Positions 1 through 10,982 of a stretch of DNA of 64,000 nucleotides are shown one piece after another. Every line of letters begins with the position of its first letter. The first letter of the stretch is position 1. The translations under genes and the position numbers were made by a program. A model generated the notes under the pieces. It did no database searches, had not been told where the DNA came from, and worked only from the letters and a program-made list of their open reading frames with translations. Source of the stretch: Steromphala cineraria (taxonomy: Eukaryota > Mollusca > Gastropoda > Trochida > Trochidae); assembly GCA_916613615.1 (NCBI GenBank), contig OU744736.1:9497724-9561723 (forward strand), in the 5' to 3' direction.

Positions 1-1
1 C

Positions 2-517
2 AAGAACCAAAGCGCTGACCAACGCGGGACGACCTCAAAACTGTCGTTGATCTCTCTGTCCATCGAGCCGACAGACGAGCAGGAACGTCTCCTTAATCCG
101 GTGCGTGCTCTACCTATCTATGTAGAGAAAACGCGGCCAATGAGACAGGGGAGGCGCAGGCTTTTCCTGACCCACAAGCAAACGAGCTTAAAGGAGATTG
201 ACAAGAGGCAGTTGGGGGTCTACCTTAGGTCTGCGATAGTAGACGCCTATAAGGTGGCAGGGCTACCAGCACCTGCGCGGACCAACCGACATGAGATTCG
301 AGCCATATCGGCGACAATGGCCCTTCACAGCAATCTCTCGGTGGCAGACATCATGGCCGGCTGCCTTTGAAAGTCGGGCGTGGTGTTCGCCAACCACTAC
401 CTGCGCGATGTCTCTACGGAGGACCTAGAGGGCGTAGCCCGTCTAGGGGCGCAGGTTTTTGCACAGCAGCGTACCACGGGGGCTCCCCAAGGTAGGGGGC
501 GCAACCTTCCACATTAG
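2..517 (+). pseudogene. DIRS-like tyrosine recombinase, C-terminal part, one in-frame stop
   Basis: The frame is open from the window edge and continues to TAG at 515-517 with one in-frame TGA at 368-370. The C-terminal catalytic motifs of a retrotransposon tyrosine recombinase are visible: HEIRAIS (the H-x-x-R box, about nt 280-305) and, after the stop, NHYLRDV carrying the presumed nucleophilic tyrosine (about nt 397-420). In DIRS-group elements this enzyme integrates the circular cDNA. The stop falls where the family normally has a Trp-Lys-Ser segment, so this copy is inactive unless read through. GC content is much higher than in the AT-rich DNA that follows, as expected for an inserted element. 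The N-terminus and the RT lie outside the window, so DIRS versus Ngaro assignment rests on the C-terminus and on the terminal repeats downstream. Confidence 0.75.
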
Positions 518-905
518 TGACACCCAATACATCGAGGTAGTCAGTCATACACTGAGTTAATTAAAATCACTTTTAATTTAACATTTATGGTGTTGTGTGG
601 TGTTTTAGTTGAGGGTTGTCGACCTAGAGAGGTCAGACAATCCTGAGTAAAACGGTCGCTAGCTAGGTCGTGGACCTTCAGAAAGATCTTGAGAGTTACC
701 GCTCTTGCGACGAATCCTTCCCGCCACCATCAGTGGTATCAGGCTAAGGTCACTTGTCGGAGGTTAGTATCTAAATAATAGTACGTCTTTTTATTAAGCG
801 TCATGATTCATACTTACTGTTACAGTGTAGACAAGTGACCTTAGGCGGGGAGGCGGGCGGGAATGACGACGGTCACTTGTCTATGGTAAGTATAAATAAT
901 GAGAT
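518..905 (+). repeat. 3' terminal repeats of the DIRS-like element
   Basis: This non-coding tail of the recombinase element contains three GGTCACTTGT boxes: plus at 748-757, inverted at 831-840, plus at 871-880. The flanks of the two plus copies are also alike (761-781 and 882-903, both ending near TAAATAATRG). Inverted and split repeats at the 3' end are the hallmark of DIRS elements, which replicate through circles instead of LTRs. The exact element end is not defined; AT-rich flank starts around 900. Confidence 0.5.
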
Positions 906-919
906 TACTTAAAGATTAA

Positions 920-1263
920 AGAAGGGGCAATAGCACGTTTTAGGAAGAATATAAGGTGATGTCAGGAAAATGAAAAAAATTGGTTTCATTTGAAAGACAA
1001 TGTACTAAATGAAGCAGTAATAAATCAAATATATAATTTAAAGTTCAGTTATGTGAATCCTTTTTCTTACACAAAATGAATTATAGGCGTTCACACAAAA
1101 ATGGCAGCCACTTTATGTGAATGTGTTCTCTTTGTTCTCTGACTATGGATGATTGGTTTGTGTAATGAGATTTTTGACACTATTAAAGTAATAATTTTAG
1201 CATTAACGTACTATTATCAGTGAACAACTGAAAATATAAAATTGTCAAAAAACGTGTGCCCCT
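920..1263. mobile_element. TTAA-flanked MITE, longer copy
   Basis: The element is bounded by TTAA at 916-919 and 1264-1267. The left end reads roughly AGAAGGGGCAATAG and the right end complements it (GTGCCCC before TTTAA), giving short GGGGC-type inverted repeats. The left two thirds match, in inverted orientation, the 218-bp element at 49226-49443. The extra sequence here (about 1130-1255) is absent from that copy, so one is an internal deletion of the other. TTAA target duplication is typical of piggyBac-related elements, but no transposase is present and the ends are not classic piggyBac CCC ends. Confidence 0.6.
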
Positions 1264-1267
1264 TTAA

Positions 1268-2815
1268 GATAACCCATTAATTAATAAACAGTTTCTAGTT
1301 TTTCTGACAAAAAAACATCCGTTTTATAAAATCCTCCCAGAAGCTCGTTTCAAAGTTCTTAAAGTTTCCGTTCGTGTATTTTACGGACGTATTTTCAGGA
1401 AATCGGTTAATGACCAACTGTTAGTGCATTACATCGTAACAAAGCCAACTAACTTAATCAGAAAATATTTAATATTAACTTTCATATCGTACAAAATCAT
1501 GTCTTTGTTAGAACTATACTGCGGTATTCTTTATAAAACATTCATACCTTTATACAAATTTTGCTGACAAGATAGATTGAAAAGGTTTCGAAAAGACTTG
1601 CCTTAGTATTCTAGGTATCTTATGAAGGAAAATGTTGGAAGCTTTGGAATGAAAACGGGCGAGGGATGTTGATGACTATGTCTCTTGTTAGGCTTGTCAT
1701 TCGAGTAGGTATGTTCGTGAAGAAACTACATCACCAAGATAACACATCGTTTAGCTTCTCTCACACGTGCAGTGATCCAATCTATACAGACAGGTGAAGT
1801 GATTTAAACTGGACATGGAAGGAATGAAAGATATCAATTGTAACCTAAAAATGAAAGTTTGATCTTTCTTTGATAAGGATACAATTTTTATTTTAAGGAA
1901 AAACTATTTTTTCCGAAATGATTGTGATTATAATCTGAAGTTTGCCATAAATAAATCATCATATATATTTTCATAGGAAAAAGAGCTTCCAAGAAAAGTT
2001 CCTTGTGGGGCTTGGCCCAACCTTTGATGTTCTAGAGTTATGAATGAGTCCTTGTATTAGCGATTCATCGTATGCAATATTTTAATTAAATACGTCGAGA
2101 ATGAATTTTGTTTTCATTTGGTTTTTTTTTTCATGAATTCGAAACTGATACAGGCTTTCAAAAGATTTCGAAAAGATGTGGTAAAATTTCCATTTAATCT
2201 CATCGTCTGTACAAACACATGATATGAATCTATAAAAATTCATAAATGATGTGAAAAATAGATATCTTCCACAGATATATCCTGTAAATATAAGTATCAA
2301 TTCTGATGTAACGATATTTCTATATTCTTTTATACGTGTATACGTGTATACGTGTATACGTGTATATTTTTAATGGATGGAGATATTTTCAAAAAGCAAA
2401 ATATGTAATTTTTTATTTTTTTTTATTTTGTTCAAATGATTTGTTAGAAATTTGAAACTGTTTCTTTCAGGTATAAAGATTAATCCTCCAAGGATAGAAC
2501 TAAATAAATTCCCTTTAATTGCTCATTTTAATAGTTCGTTTGACAGAGTTAATACTCATTTTGATCAACCAAATATCATTTATGTATCACGTAAACAGAT
2601 ACATGTACATCTAGATTTATCAAAGATTTTATAGACGTGCATCCAAATATCACATTGGATACTTTTAAAATATTTAAAAGCTACATAATACTTGCTACTG
2701 TCACAAACAAAGTTTTGTAAACATGAGAGACACAAATTGATCGTAGTGTTATATATGATTTGTGTGGTAAATATAAACTAACCAGATTAAACTCATCAGA
2801 AAAAGTCGACGTATA
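1268..2815. other. Non-coding AT-rich stretch
   Basis: No gene recognised. A weak match to the dispersed repeat core seen at 22680-22860 occurs near 1745-1800. Four TATACGTG units are listed separately at 2331-2366. The short open frames at 2082-2300 and 2452-2634 have low-complexity AT-rich composition and no family resemblance. Confidence 0.6.
2331..2366 (+). repeat. (TATACGTG)4 microsatellite
   Basis: Four perfect 8-bp units of TATACGTG plus a partial unit. Each unit contains the CACGTG-like core ACGT. No function is implied. Confidence 0.9.
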
Positions 2816-2825
2816 AGTGAATTTG

Positions 2826-3265
2826 CAGTCTGATTAAAATTAAAAGACTGTGATTCTAGGTAAAACAGTTTTAAAATATTGTCTCTAGTAGGGTTTGAAC
2901 TTCAACCAGCCCAGCTTTCCTCGCATTCACAGTCTGAAGGCACCCCTATTTCCTGCATGTTCTGACGCAAACTCATCTAGCCAATCGCAAGGGGCGCAAT
3001 AAAAGCTTCGATATCATGCAGGGGCAGGTAACTCCAGCGTACCATTTGTTATACATAATCGCCGCTAATCGCTATTTAAAAACAAGGATGTGATTGGATA
3101 GCTTATGACTGGGTTTGTCTGCGCTAACCTAGTCATAGGAACATACGATAGAGGTGGGTGCATTCAGACCGAGACGGAGAGGATGTTCTGGCTGGTTCGA
3201 GCCCCGATAGAGACAATATTTTTTATATTTTATTCCTCGGAGGACGGTCGATTTTAATCAGACTG
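2826..3265. mobile_element. 440-bp MITE with 10-bp target duplication
   Basis: The terminal inverted repeats are CAGTCTGATTAAAAT (2826-2840) and its exact complement (3251-3265). A further inverted block inside each end (GTCTCTA...CAACCAGCC near 2880-2912 and GGCTGGTTCGAGCC...AGAGAC near 3191-3218) makes a long fold-back. Perfect 10-bp direct repeats AGTGAATTTG flank it at 2816-2825 and 3266-3275. A 9-11-bp duplication is characteristic of Mutator-like (MULE) elements, so this is probably a non-autonomous MULE. No coding capacity is seen. Confidence 0.8.
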
Positions 3266-3275
3266 AGTGAATTTG

Positions 3276-4859
3276 CTGCCGTTGAGTTCCCCAATTACCA
3301 AACATTCTAGATGTAGCTATACTCGATCTATAACAGCCTGTTAGGCAAATGTTTACACTATTTTTACTGAGTAAAGTACCACTGAAGCACCCGTCGTTTA
3401 CCTCAAATAATGAACGTTTTCTCTTTCACCTAGCTTTACATAAATAAGTTTATAACAGTTGACGTTAAACATTAAAACGACGATACACTATAACAAACCC
3501 TGAGTGTAAATGGCCTGTGTATGAAGAGTTATACAATAAAAGAAAGATGCAAAACGTTCTTTTCGAATCCTTGAACAATTCTAAACTTAACATAACATTC
3601 ATCCATTAGCATTTACCATGATATACAATTTACAACACTGTATATCACTCAATACTCTAATCCTATTGGCTTAACTATCTACGAACACGTCATTACCACA
3701 CGGAAAGTACGTAAGCTTATATAAACTACATTGTCATGATATTGATATTTGCGATGTCATGAAATAATGATAGCTTTATATCCTCCTATCATAACATTAA
3801 GGAAATTGAAAGTGATAGATTTTTTTTGTACATACAAGATGATCTTGACGATTCCTTTCCTGACACCAGATGGACTTTATGTCTTTTTAAAGTTATTTCA
3901 ACAAGATTACAGACTCATTTATGAATTTTGTTCTGGCATCCTTTTTTAGTGCAACGTAAAAATGATGTTACAGAAAAAAAAGGACAAAAATGATGACATG
4001 ATAATAAACTAATTAACATATATAACTAATTAACATATTAACACCAATTACTCTTATATCTTTGCTAAACTGGAAGTTGATTTTAAAGGGAAAATCACCT
4101 CTTACATATTTTGATATAAATATTCATCGAATGTTTTATGATACACTGGCTTACACTATCATGATCAAATTAATTGATTGTGCAGTTATGATTTGGTGGA
4201 TTCAGTTAATGTTTATACATCTTCATGCTAAACTTTTTCCAATATATTCCCGGAGACTTAAGTTAAAAGTTTTTAAAGAATTTGTGCATATGAACATGGT
4301 AAAAATGCTTATCTTAGATCACAAATAAACAAATCGAATGGAAGGGCCCTTAGAAGGACATAACGCACCAAGTGTCAACATATTTATTTATAATATTATT
4401 TATATTACAAATACATTAAACCATCTTTCTTACACATCTATCTTATGCTTTTACCTGCTTACTTCTGACAAAAACATAACTGTAGTGTTCAGAAAAGGAT
4501 TTTGATTTTGTTTGTATGTATTTTTACATACAACATACGAATGAACATATGAATGTATCATGTGAGAGAAGTCTTAATGTATGAATGCAATGTGTCACAT
4601 CTCATGATTAGTTGTCATATCGTGTGTGGATGGATAAAAGGGTCAAATAAAAGGGTATGTACTACAATTTATACATTTAAGCCGTTCATTGGGTAGCAGG
4701 TTTGTGTTTTATTAGGTAACATGGAGTAACATTAAAAGCGAATAAATGCTGACAATTGTCTGTTCGTTAGAATTCTCTAGTGTTGATGTTCTTTCCATAT
4801 TTTCTGTTGTTTCAGTCAATCTTCAATCTTCTTAACTCAACTACAAACAATTCGTGTTG
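3276..4859. other. Non-coding AT-rich stretch
   Basis: No gene recognised. A short direct duplication containing ACTAATTAACATAT lies around 4010-4040. The open frames at 3749-3949 and 4062-4328 are AT-rich and resemble no family I know. Confidence 0.6.
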
Positions 4860-7260
4860 GAATAAAATGTAAGGACTTGACATTTGATATCATTTATAAT
4901 TGGAATTCGAAATGAGAGCCCTATAATAACCATATACCTATTCTAGTTACTGTCGATAAAGAGCCTTACCTAAGTACACGTTATCAAAGCATAAATTTTT
5001 CATTTGAACTGCTCTGCATGGTAAATGAGGATGTTTCATGATACAAGCAACAACTCACGATGTATTGACATCTCTGACAGGTTGAAGCTTGATAGATACT
5101 TAAGATGATAAGATCATACTCATTTAATCAATTCCTTGTAATTAACGGTGCCTAATCTCATCGATTTCAGTAAAATTAGAAATGGGATCCCTCTTATAGG
5201 GTCCTTTACTCCAACGGAAGCATGAGCTTTTTCTGCACTTACATTACATTTGTAAGGTAAGTGATTTTGATTCAACGCCGCTTTCAAAAGTATTTCACTT
5301 ATATCATGGCTGATCGTACTTTTGCAGCTAGGTAACCTACAAGATCATTGTAGCTATGCATTGCTGTAAAACCTGCGAGCTTGAACTCGCGTCCAATGAA
5401 AGGTACTGCGCTGAAATTCAGTGTAGCATTGCACCCAAACCTTACTGCGAGTAAAACAGCTCTCAAACAAAGTGTTTACAATTCTTAAATAGAGAGATTC
5501 TCAATTCATCGACGGGCAGGCACTGAGCGTTGAGTTTCACATTTAAGATCTGATTTTAGTCCAAGAGATTAAGATGGGAAAACAAACATCGTTTTGTTCA
5601 GGAGGAGAAGAGGTCCAATTATATTTAATCATGTCACATTTTAAGAAATTAGATAAGCGAAACATCTTAAAGGAATAGTAAATCAAGGAAGTACATTTGT
5701 AAATAACAAAACCATATACATTTTTCGGAGTCTATCTTATTACAATTTCAGCTGACGATTCAACACTTCCTGCGAAATTTGAAATTATTGTTTGAATGTC
5801 AGATTTTATTTGTAAAAAAACATATCTAACCATTTGTATCATTTCGTGTAAATAATATCAACATGAATAAAATATAAATAAAGGAATTTGTGATGAATAA
5901 ATCAATACTGTTCAATACTCTTTCTAATTGGTTTACCTTATGTTGGGTTGAAATGACACGTCGAAACTAATAATAACTACATCGATTCCCGAGGAACGTG
6001 TTCTTCTTGTTAGCCAATTTAAGAGCTAGATATTCAAAATAGTTTTTAGGAATTTTAATTACCTGTAGGACAGATCAAAGGTGATTCCTCATTCAACTTT
6101 TCAACAAGTTCAAGTGTCAATATCCAATCATTAACGTTCTTTCCTTAAGGAGATTTTCAACTCATTGATGAACGATGAATATAAAAAATATACTCTTTTT
6201 GAAAAAGATTTCCAATCTGTCTAGTTCTGCATTCTCTATTCTCCATTGCTAAGAATCTATCAGTCAAATATAGTCATCAATCATAGCGAGACAACGTTTT
6301 AACGATCTAAATTTGGAATCGATATGGACAGATTTGTTTGAAAATAGAAACATTGAGATGTTCATGATTCCCTCCATGCAGAAAAGCGGATTACAGTTAT
6401 ATCACAGAGTTATTTCAATACCCCTTCATAGTTTGACGTTTACGATTTCAGCTCAGTTTTACTTACACTTGAGTACAAAGCTGTTTTAATTACACTTAAT
6501 AACAAAGCTTTTTTACCAACACTTGATTACAAGGAAGACAAGAGTAATTCCTGATACTTTTTGAAGGATCTATAGCGAAATGTCACTTCTGCCAAATAAA
6601 GAAGTTGTTCATCAATAGAATTACTCTTGTCTTCCTATAATATCAACTTCTAGAATGCCGCTCAAAAAGCACTTGATTACAAAGGTGATCTGATCTGTCA
6701 TTTATAGGATTTCTCTTTGCTGTTCTCAAAACAAGAGCTAATAAGATAATGAAAATGGTATATAGAAGGTTATTTAAAAGACTAGGAAAGTACCACAAAT
6801 GCCACAAATATCCATAAATTTTTTACAGATCAATTAACGCTACTGTTACATTCCCATACGCCCTACTTGATCGATGATTAAAGATTAATTCAGTACGTGA
6901 CCCTTTTCCAATGGAGAAACAATACCATAACACTAGCCAAAAGACACAAACACAAACTCAAGTCCAAATTGTTCAATGTTGAACTGTCTTGAATAAACAT
7001 GGACATTTACTGTCAATAAAACCAGAATACAGTTATCGAAGTAACGATATAGTAAAACCGACTCAGTTAATTAGTGAGTTTGATATACTGTATCTACACA
7101 AGGATGTGACCAGTGTATGACACGTTCCATAAACAACATATGGTCCATAACATCTTGTACCATTATGGAAACGTCTGCAGCAGACCCTGTTAGTAAATAT
7201 CTTTGTTTAATATCTTTCAATAGGCACATAGCCATCTTACCATGACTTGTTTATGTTTGT
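4860..7260 (+). repeat. Long dispersed repeat, copy A
   Basis: Segments of this region recur, diverged and in the same order, at 14080-15230. Shared landmarks include the GAGCCTTACC block with the later CAAGCAA / TCACGAT / CATCTCT block (4965-5100 versus 14105-14250) and the TGGTCCATA ... CAGACCCTGTTAGTA block (7140-7195 versus 15110-15165). No coding sequence is recognisable. It may be an old non-autonomous element or a segmental duplication; its boundaries are approximate. Confidence 0.5.
6533..6635. repeat. Perfect 18-bp inverted repeat (hairpin)
   Basis: GGAAGACAAGAGTAATTC at 6533-6550 is exactly complementary to 6618-6635, with 67 bases between the arms. It lies inside dispersed repeat copy A. 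It could be the ends of a very small MITE or a structured RNA element; the sequence does not decide between them. Confidence 0.8.
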
Positions 7261-7768
7261 TTGTGTTTGTGTACATAAACATACAACATGGCTGGAAAAT
7301 ACTAACTATATATGCATTGTATACTGCTTATCTTTAGTGAAGGTTTCGTCAAGAATTTATCTTATAATTCATGTTCCACTGGATGTCAAACACATTCCTG
7401 AACATGTTACATGTACGTAAAAATGTGTATAATCCTCTTCAGTAACGTGGTATCATGTTCCTAAATTCAGTTGCCTTTCATTCCTTTTAAAGAATAAACA
7501 TTTGTCTGTTAATGCAAAAGAAATCACTAATAGAGTATGAGAGGAATAAGTTCAGTGTTTATTCAAACATGTTTTATCAATGAATAAAGAGACCTGGAAG
7601 AAGTACAAGGAAAAACATAGATAGTTCTCCCCAAACACCTATTTCTAAAACACTAACACATCTGACAAAATCCTTTTTGAGTTCTATAGTTTCTATTATT
7701 CGGTTCATTAAAAAATTTGAGCAAAGGTTAATGCTAACTTTGAAAACGAAAAACAAATACGTTTTTGT

Positions 7769-8196
7769 GTCACAATATGGTAATTAGATATTTAAATAAT
7801 GCAATATCAGGAAATGGGGATATGCATCTATGATACTTATTTGCATCAGGGGGAGTCACAATATGGCAATTAGATATTTAAATAATGCAATATCAGGAAA
7901 TGGGGATATGCATCTATGATACTTATTTGCATCAGGGGGAGTCACAATATGGCAATTAGATATTTAAATAATGCAATATCAGGAAATGGGGATATGCATC
8001 TATGATACTTATTTGCATCAGGGGGGGTCACAATATGGCAATTAGATATTTAAATAATGCAATATCAGGAAATGGGGATATGCATCTATGATACTTATTT
8101 GCATCAGGGGGAGTCACAATATGGCAATTAGATATTTAAATAATGCAATATCAGGAAATGGGGACATGCATCTATGATACTTACTTCATCAGGGGA
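7769..8196 (+). repeat. 86-bp tandem repeat, five copies
   Basis: Units start with GTCACAATATGG at 7769, 7855, 7941, 8027 and 8113, an exact 86-bp period. Units 2-4 are nearly identical; the fifth has a few changes and a short deletion near its end. Each unit holds ATTTAAAT, ATATGCAT and, in the first four, ATTTGCAT. The last is the canonical octamer bound by POU-domain factors (established knowledge). The array is too regular and AT-rich to be coding, and lacks the unique spacers of a CRISPR array. Confidence 0.95.
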
Positions 8197-9842
8197 CTGA
8201 GGAAGTAGGACAATATGGAAATGCACATTACATTACCACTGCCTGGAAGAATTGCTGCTGTGTGTTGAAGGTTGCAAGTGTTTATCTGAATTCTCACATA
8301 TGATTATGATTATAACTAATTCTCTTGCAAAATTTTCCAAAGAGGTTTTATAACCCATTAAATGGTCACATTTGAAAATAATAATGATAGAATCTAACCT
8401 ATTACGTCTACATGTTTACTCAAATTTAAGCATCAGCTACTACAAACAGCGCCTGAACAGATCACTAGTTTGTCCTTCTGAAGTGTCAATAATTCTTGTC
8501 CACAGCTTATCTCAGGGGACCATAGCTAGTTAATTACACTCGCTTCCTTTCCTGCGTTGATTTGATCACTCCACGTGTGAGAGAAGTTTAACGAGGCTTG
8601 ATGCTGAGTGTAACCATGATGACGGCTTTGTGTAATTTCCTTGCTCATTAATGTTTTTGAATGATTTGTATAATCTACGATGATTGTGTCAGTTGATACA
8701 ACTTATGAAACAATGTAAATAAAGATAAGAAAACAACTTGGATTGTTCTTTAATAAATTCAGGTCGCTCAATATTACGTAGTTCTCTCTCAGACAGCGGA
8801 AAAATTAGTTTTGATGTCTCTCTTTGCAGACTAGAGTTCTTCATACACTAGCTTAGAGAGCCAGAGAGCTGCTCGGGAAATGTCTATTGCTTTTAACATC
8901 ATCTTAAAAGAACAGATTAATTTTCTTGTCATCAGTTGACAATTCAAATACTCTAACTTACTTCAATGTCATTATTAGGTGCAGTTTTTAATTAATCTGT
9001 AAAGAGAAAGGCGTGTTTTTTCGTCCTCCAATCATTAGAAGAGAAATTTAATTTTTAAATTTCTGAAAGCTTTCTAAATAATAAATATCTACGGATATAA
9101 ATTAGAGCTAACAGTAGACTGTATGATTACATCTTAAGAACATAAAATTGTGTAAGGAGAAATTTCATATTGTTATTTTTGTTGTGAGATAAAGTCTTTG
9201 TCCGTTTTAACTCAAACAACAATGGTAGGCATTTCAGATAAAAATGAAATATTGGTACCGAGTAAATGATGTAAAGTAATTTATACGATTGGCTTACACT
9301 ACGGATAAAGCCACATGCATTCAGAATAGATTCATCATTGATATCCACACTGCCCGGAAAATTTAAATATTGATTTAGTAACTTTTGATATTCAAAGGTG
9401 ATCACCACTTTTGATAAATTTCATCACCCAACCTTGATTGGGTAGACGCCAGACCTAGTTTTAGCTGTTCTTAAACATCTTGTCTCTCTCTCTCTTACTT
9501 ACACGTGAAGTCTTTTATTTGTCTCTAGGCCAATGGCCCGGATACAAGGAACATACAATTTATATTTCCATATATGTACATATGACCTTACAATGCATAA
9601 ATATATACGGTACAATATATAGTATTTCTACCCAAACTTGATTTTACTAAAACAGTAACAAACGTTTAAATTCTCTTTGGTCATAGGTATAGTATATGTA
9701 ATTACACTGGTTTCCCAAAAGTTTTCCATCATTAGTAGTTAACAAAAAAATCCTTTTAAAATAATGATGTTTCGACAAATACACCGATTGTAAATATCTA
9801 AGTCTGAAAACATCATAAACAGTGCAAACAAATATATAGAGG
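8197..9842. other. Non-coding stretch
   Basis: No gene recognised beyond an inverted fragment of the dispersed repeat core (8505-8650, listed separately). A CT-rich run lies near 9480-9500. The minus-strand open frame at 9127-9408 has no recognisable features. Confidence 0.6.
8505..8650 (-). repeat. Dispersed repeat core (inverted fragment)
   Basis: The reverse complement matches 22680-22860 closely: both contain a CACACAAAGCCGTCATCATG block, an AGCATCAAGCCTCGTTA block and a GTGATCAAATCAA block followed by a GGAAAGGAAGCGAGTGTAAT block. Related versions lie within repeat R copies 1 and 2 and near 27705. It is a widely scattered non-coding family in this window. Confidence 0.75.
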
Positions 9843-9997
9843 ATACTTAATGTTGTCTTCCAAATACCAGGTTTATTTCATCGAGTGTCATGGGGAAAGT
9901 TGAAATTTCACGAGTGGCGCAGCCACGAGTGAAATATCAACTTTACCCATGTCACAAGATGAAATAAACCTGGTATTTGGAAAACTACATTAAGTAT
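9843..9997. mobile_element. Near-perfect palindromic MITE
   Basis: Two arms of about 75 bp face each other across a centre at about 9919 (GAGTGGC-GCA-GCCACGAG). Both arms carry CCAAATACCAGGTTTATTTC or its complement and end in a TACTTAATG motif. Only a few mismatches separate the arms, so transcripts would form a long hairpin. It lies only 11 bp before the Tc1-type element at 10011. No target duplication is clear. Confidence 0.75.
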
Positions 9998-10010
9998 TCT
10001 ATTTATTATA

Positions 10011-10856
10011 TACTGAACGGCAAAAGAAACGTCGCATTTCAAAAGTGATTCAAGACATGTTTCACATAATTGTAAAACTGATATTTGTATCAAAAATCAA
10101 TTTTGAAACATGTTCAAATCCATTTTTCTGAAAATAACAAATGGAAAAATGATCTTTGATGCTAATTTTTAAAATCCGTTTTAATTCATCATGATTATGA
10201 TGGTACACGGTTTTCAGTGATTGTGATGAAAACCAAGGTGCGTGTGCATTTCTTATCAAACTCTACAGTTATATACCACCCAAAAAGAGCATCTCATCCA
10301 ACTCATTTTTGTACACGGTGAAAAACAAAATGTCTGACAAAAGATAGCATCAACCTTGGAAGACCGTTGTGGCCTGTTAGGCATCATTGAATGCCATCAA
10401 ACATGTTAATGGTCGTGTAAGAACATCATTACGATCTCTGTATCATTAGAGGCACCAGTACTTGCCGCTAAAACAAAACAACTGGGTTACAACGTAAACA
10501 GAAAAACGTCATTTTTCGAGGCATTCAATGTCATTTTCGCTTTCAAAATGTTGTGAAATCGGCTTCACAAGTCGCTGTGACACTTACGAGACTGATTGTT
10601 GTTATTGATTCAGATTGTTAATGCTTGCACAAAAAAATGCACTTTTCTGCTTTTTTAACATTCTTCCATTGTCTATTGTTAAAAATCACTATAAACAATC
10701 TCAAAGTATGGGAATGGGTATTATTGGCTGTAAAGAATTGTGCTTTACTCATGGCTCAAAAATTTGGATAAAATCCTACATCTGGTTCAAATAACGTATA
10801 AAATTCAAGGTCATTGAACTGAGTCATAAGAGCGACGTTTCTTTTGCCTTTAAGTA
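10011..10856. mobile_element. Tc1/mariner-type deletion derivative
   Basis: TA dinucleotides at 10009-10010 and 10857-10858 flank inverted ends: left TACTGAACGGCAAAAGAAAC, right its near complement ending GTTTCTTTTGCC...AGTA. The ends resemble those of the 45.7-kb Tc1 copy (AACTGAACGCCAAAAG). At 846 bp it is about half of full Tc1 length. Around 10350-10480 one frame reads TLEDRCGLLGIIE, reminiscent of the start of a Tc1 helix-turn-helix, but stops interrupt it. It is non-autonomous. Confidence 0.75.
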
Positions 10857-10949
10857 TATGATTTTAAAATGAAATATGAAATTAAAATGACTTTAAAACT
10901 TGAAAGTTACCCCCTTTTCTTCACATGGCTGAAAGTAGTTCCGGCACCG

Positions 10950-10982
10950 GACCAGTGACGATATAATATATCGTCACTGGTC
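10950..10982. repeat. 33-bp palindrome
   Basis: GACCAGTGACGATATA is followed, across one base, by its complement, forming a 16-bp stem. A further TATCGTCACTG half-site follows near 11000. It is probably the fused terminus of a small inverted-repeat element. Confidence 0.8.

Noticed and set aside
3180..3215. tRNA-like B box (GGTTCGAGCCCC) as part of a tRNA gene
   Set aside because: No cloverleaf or A box can be formed around it; it is part of an inverted-repeat element.
7769..8196. Regular repeats considered as a CRISPR array
   Set aside because: Units are contiguous and identical with no variable spacers, and the genome is eukaryotic.
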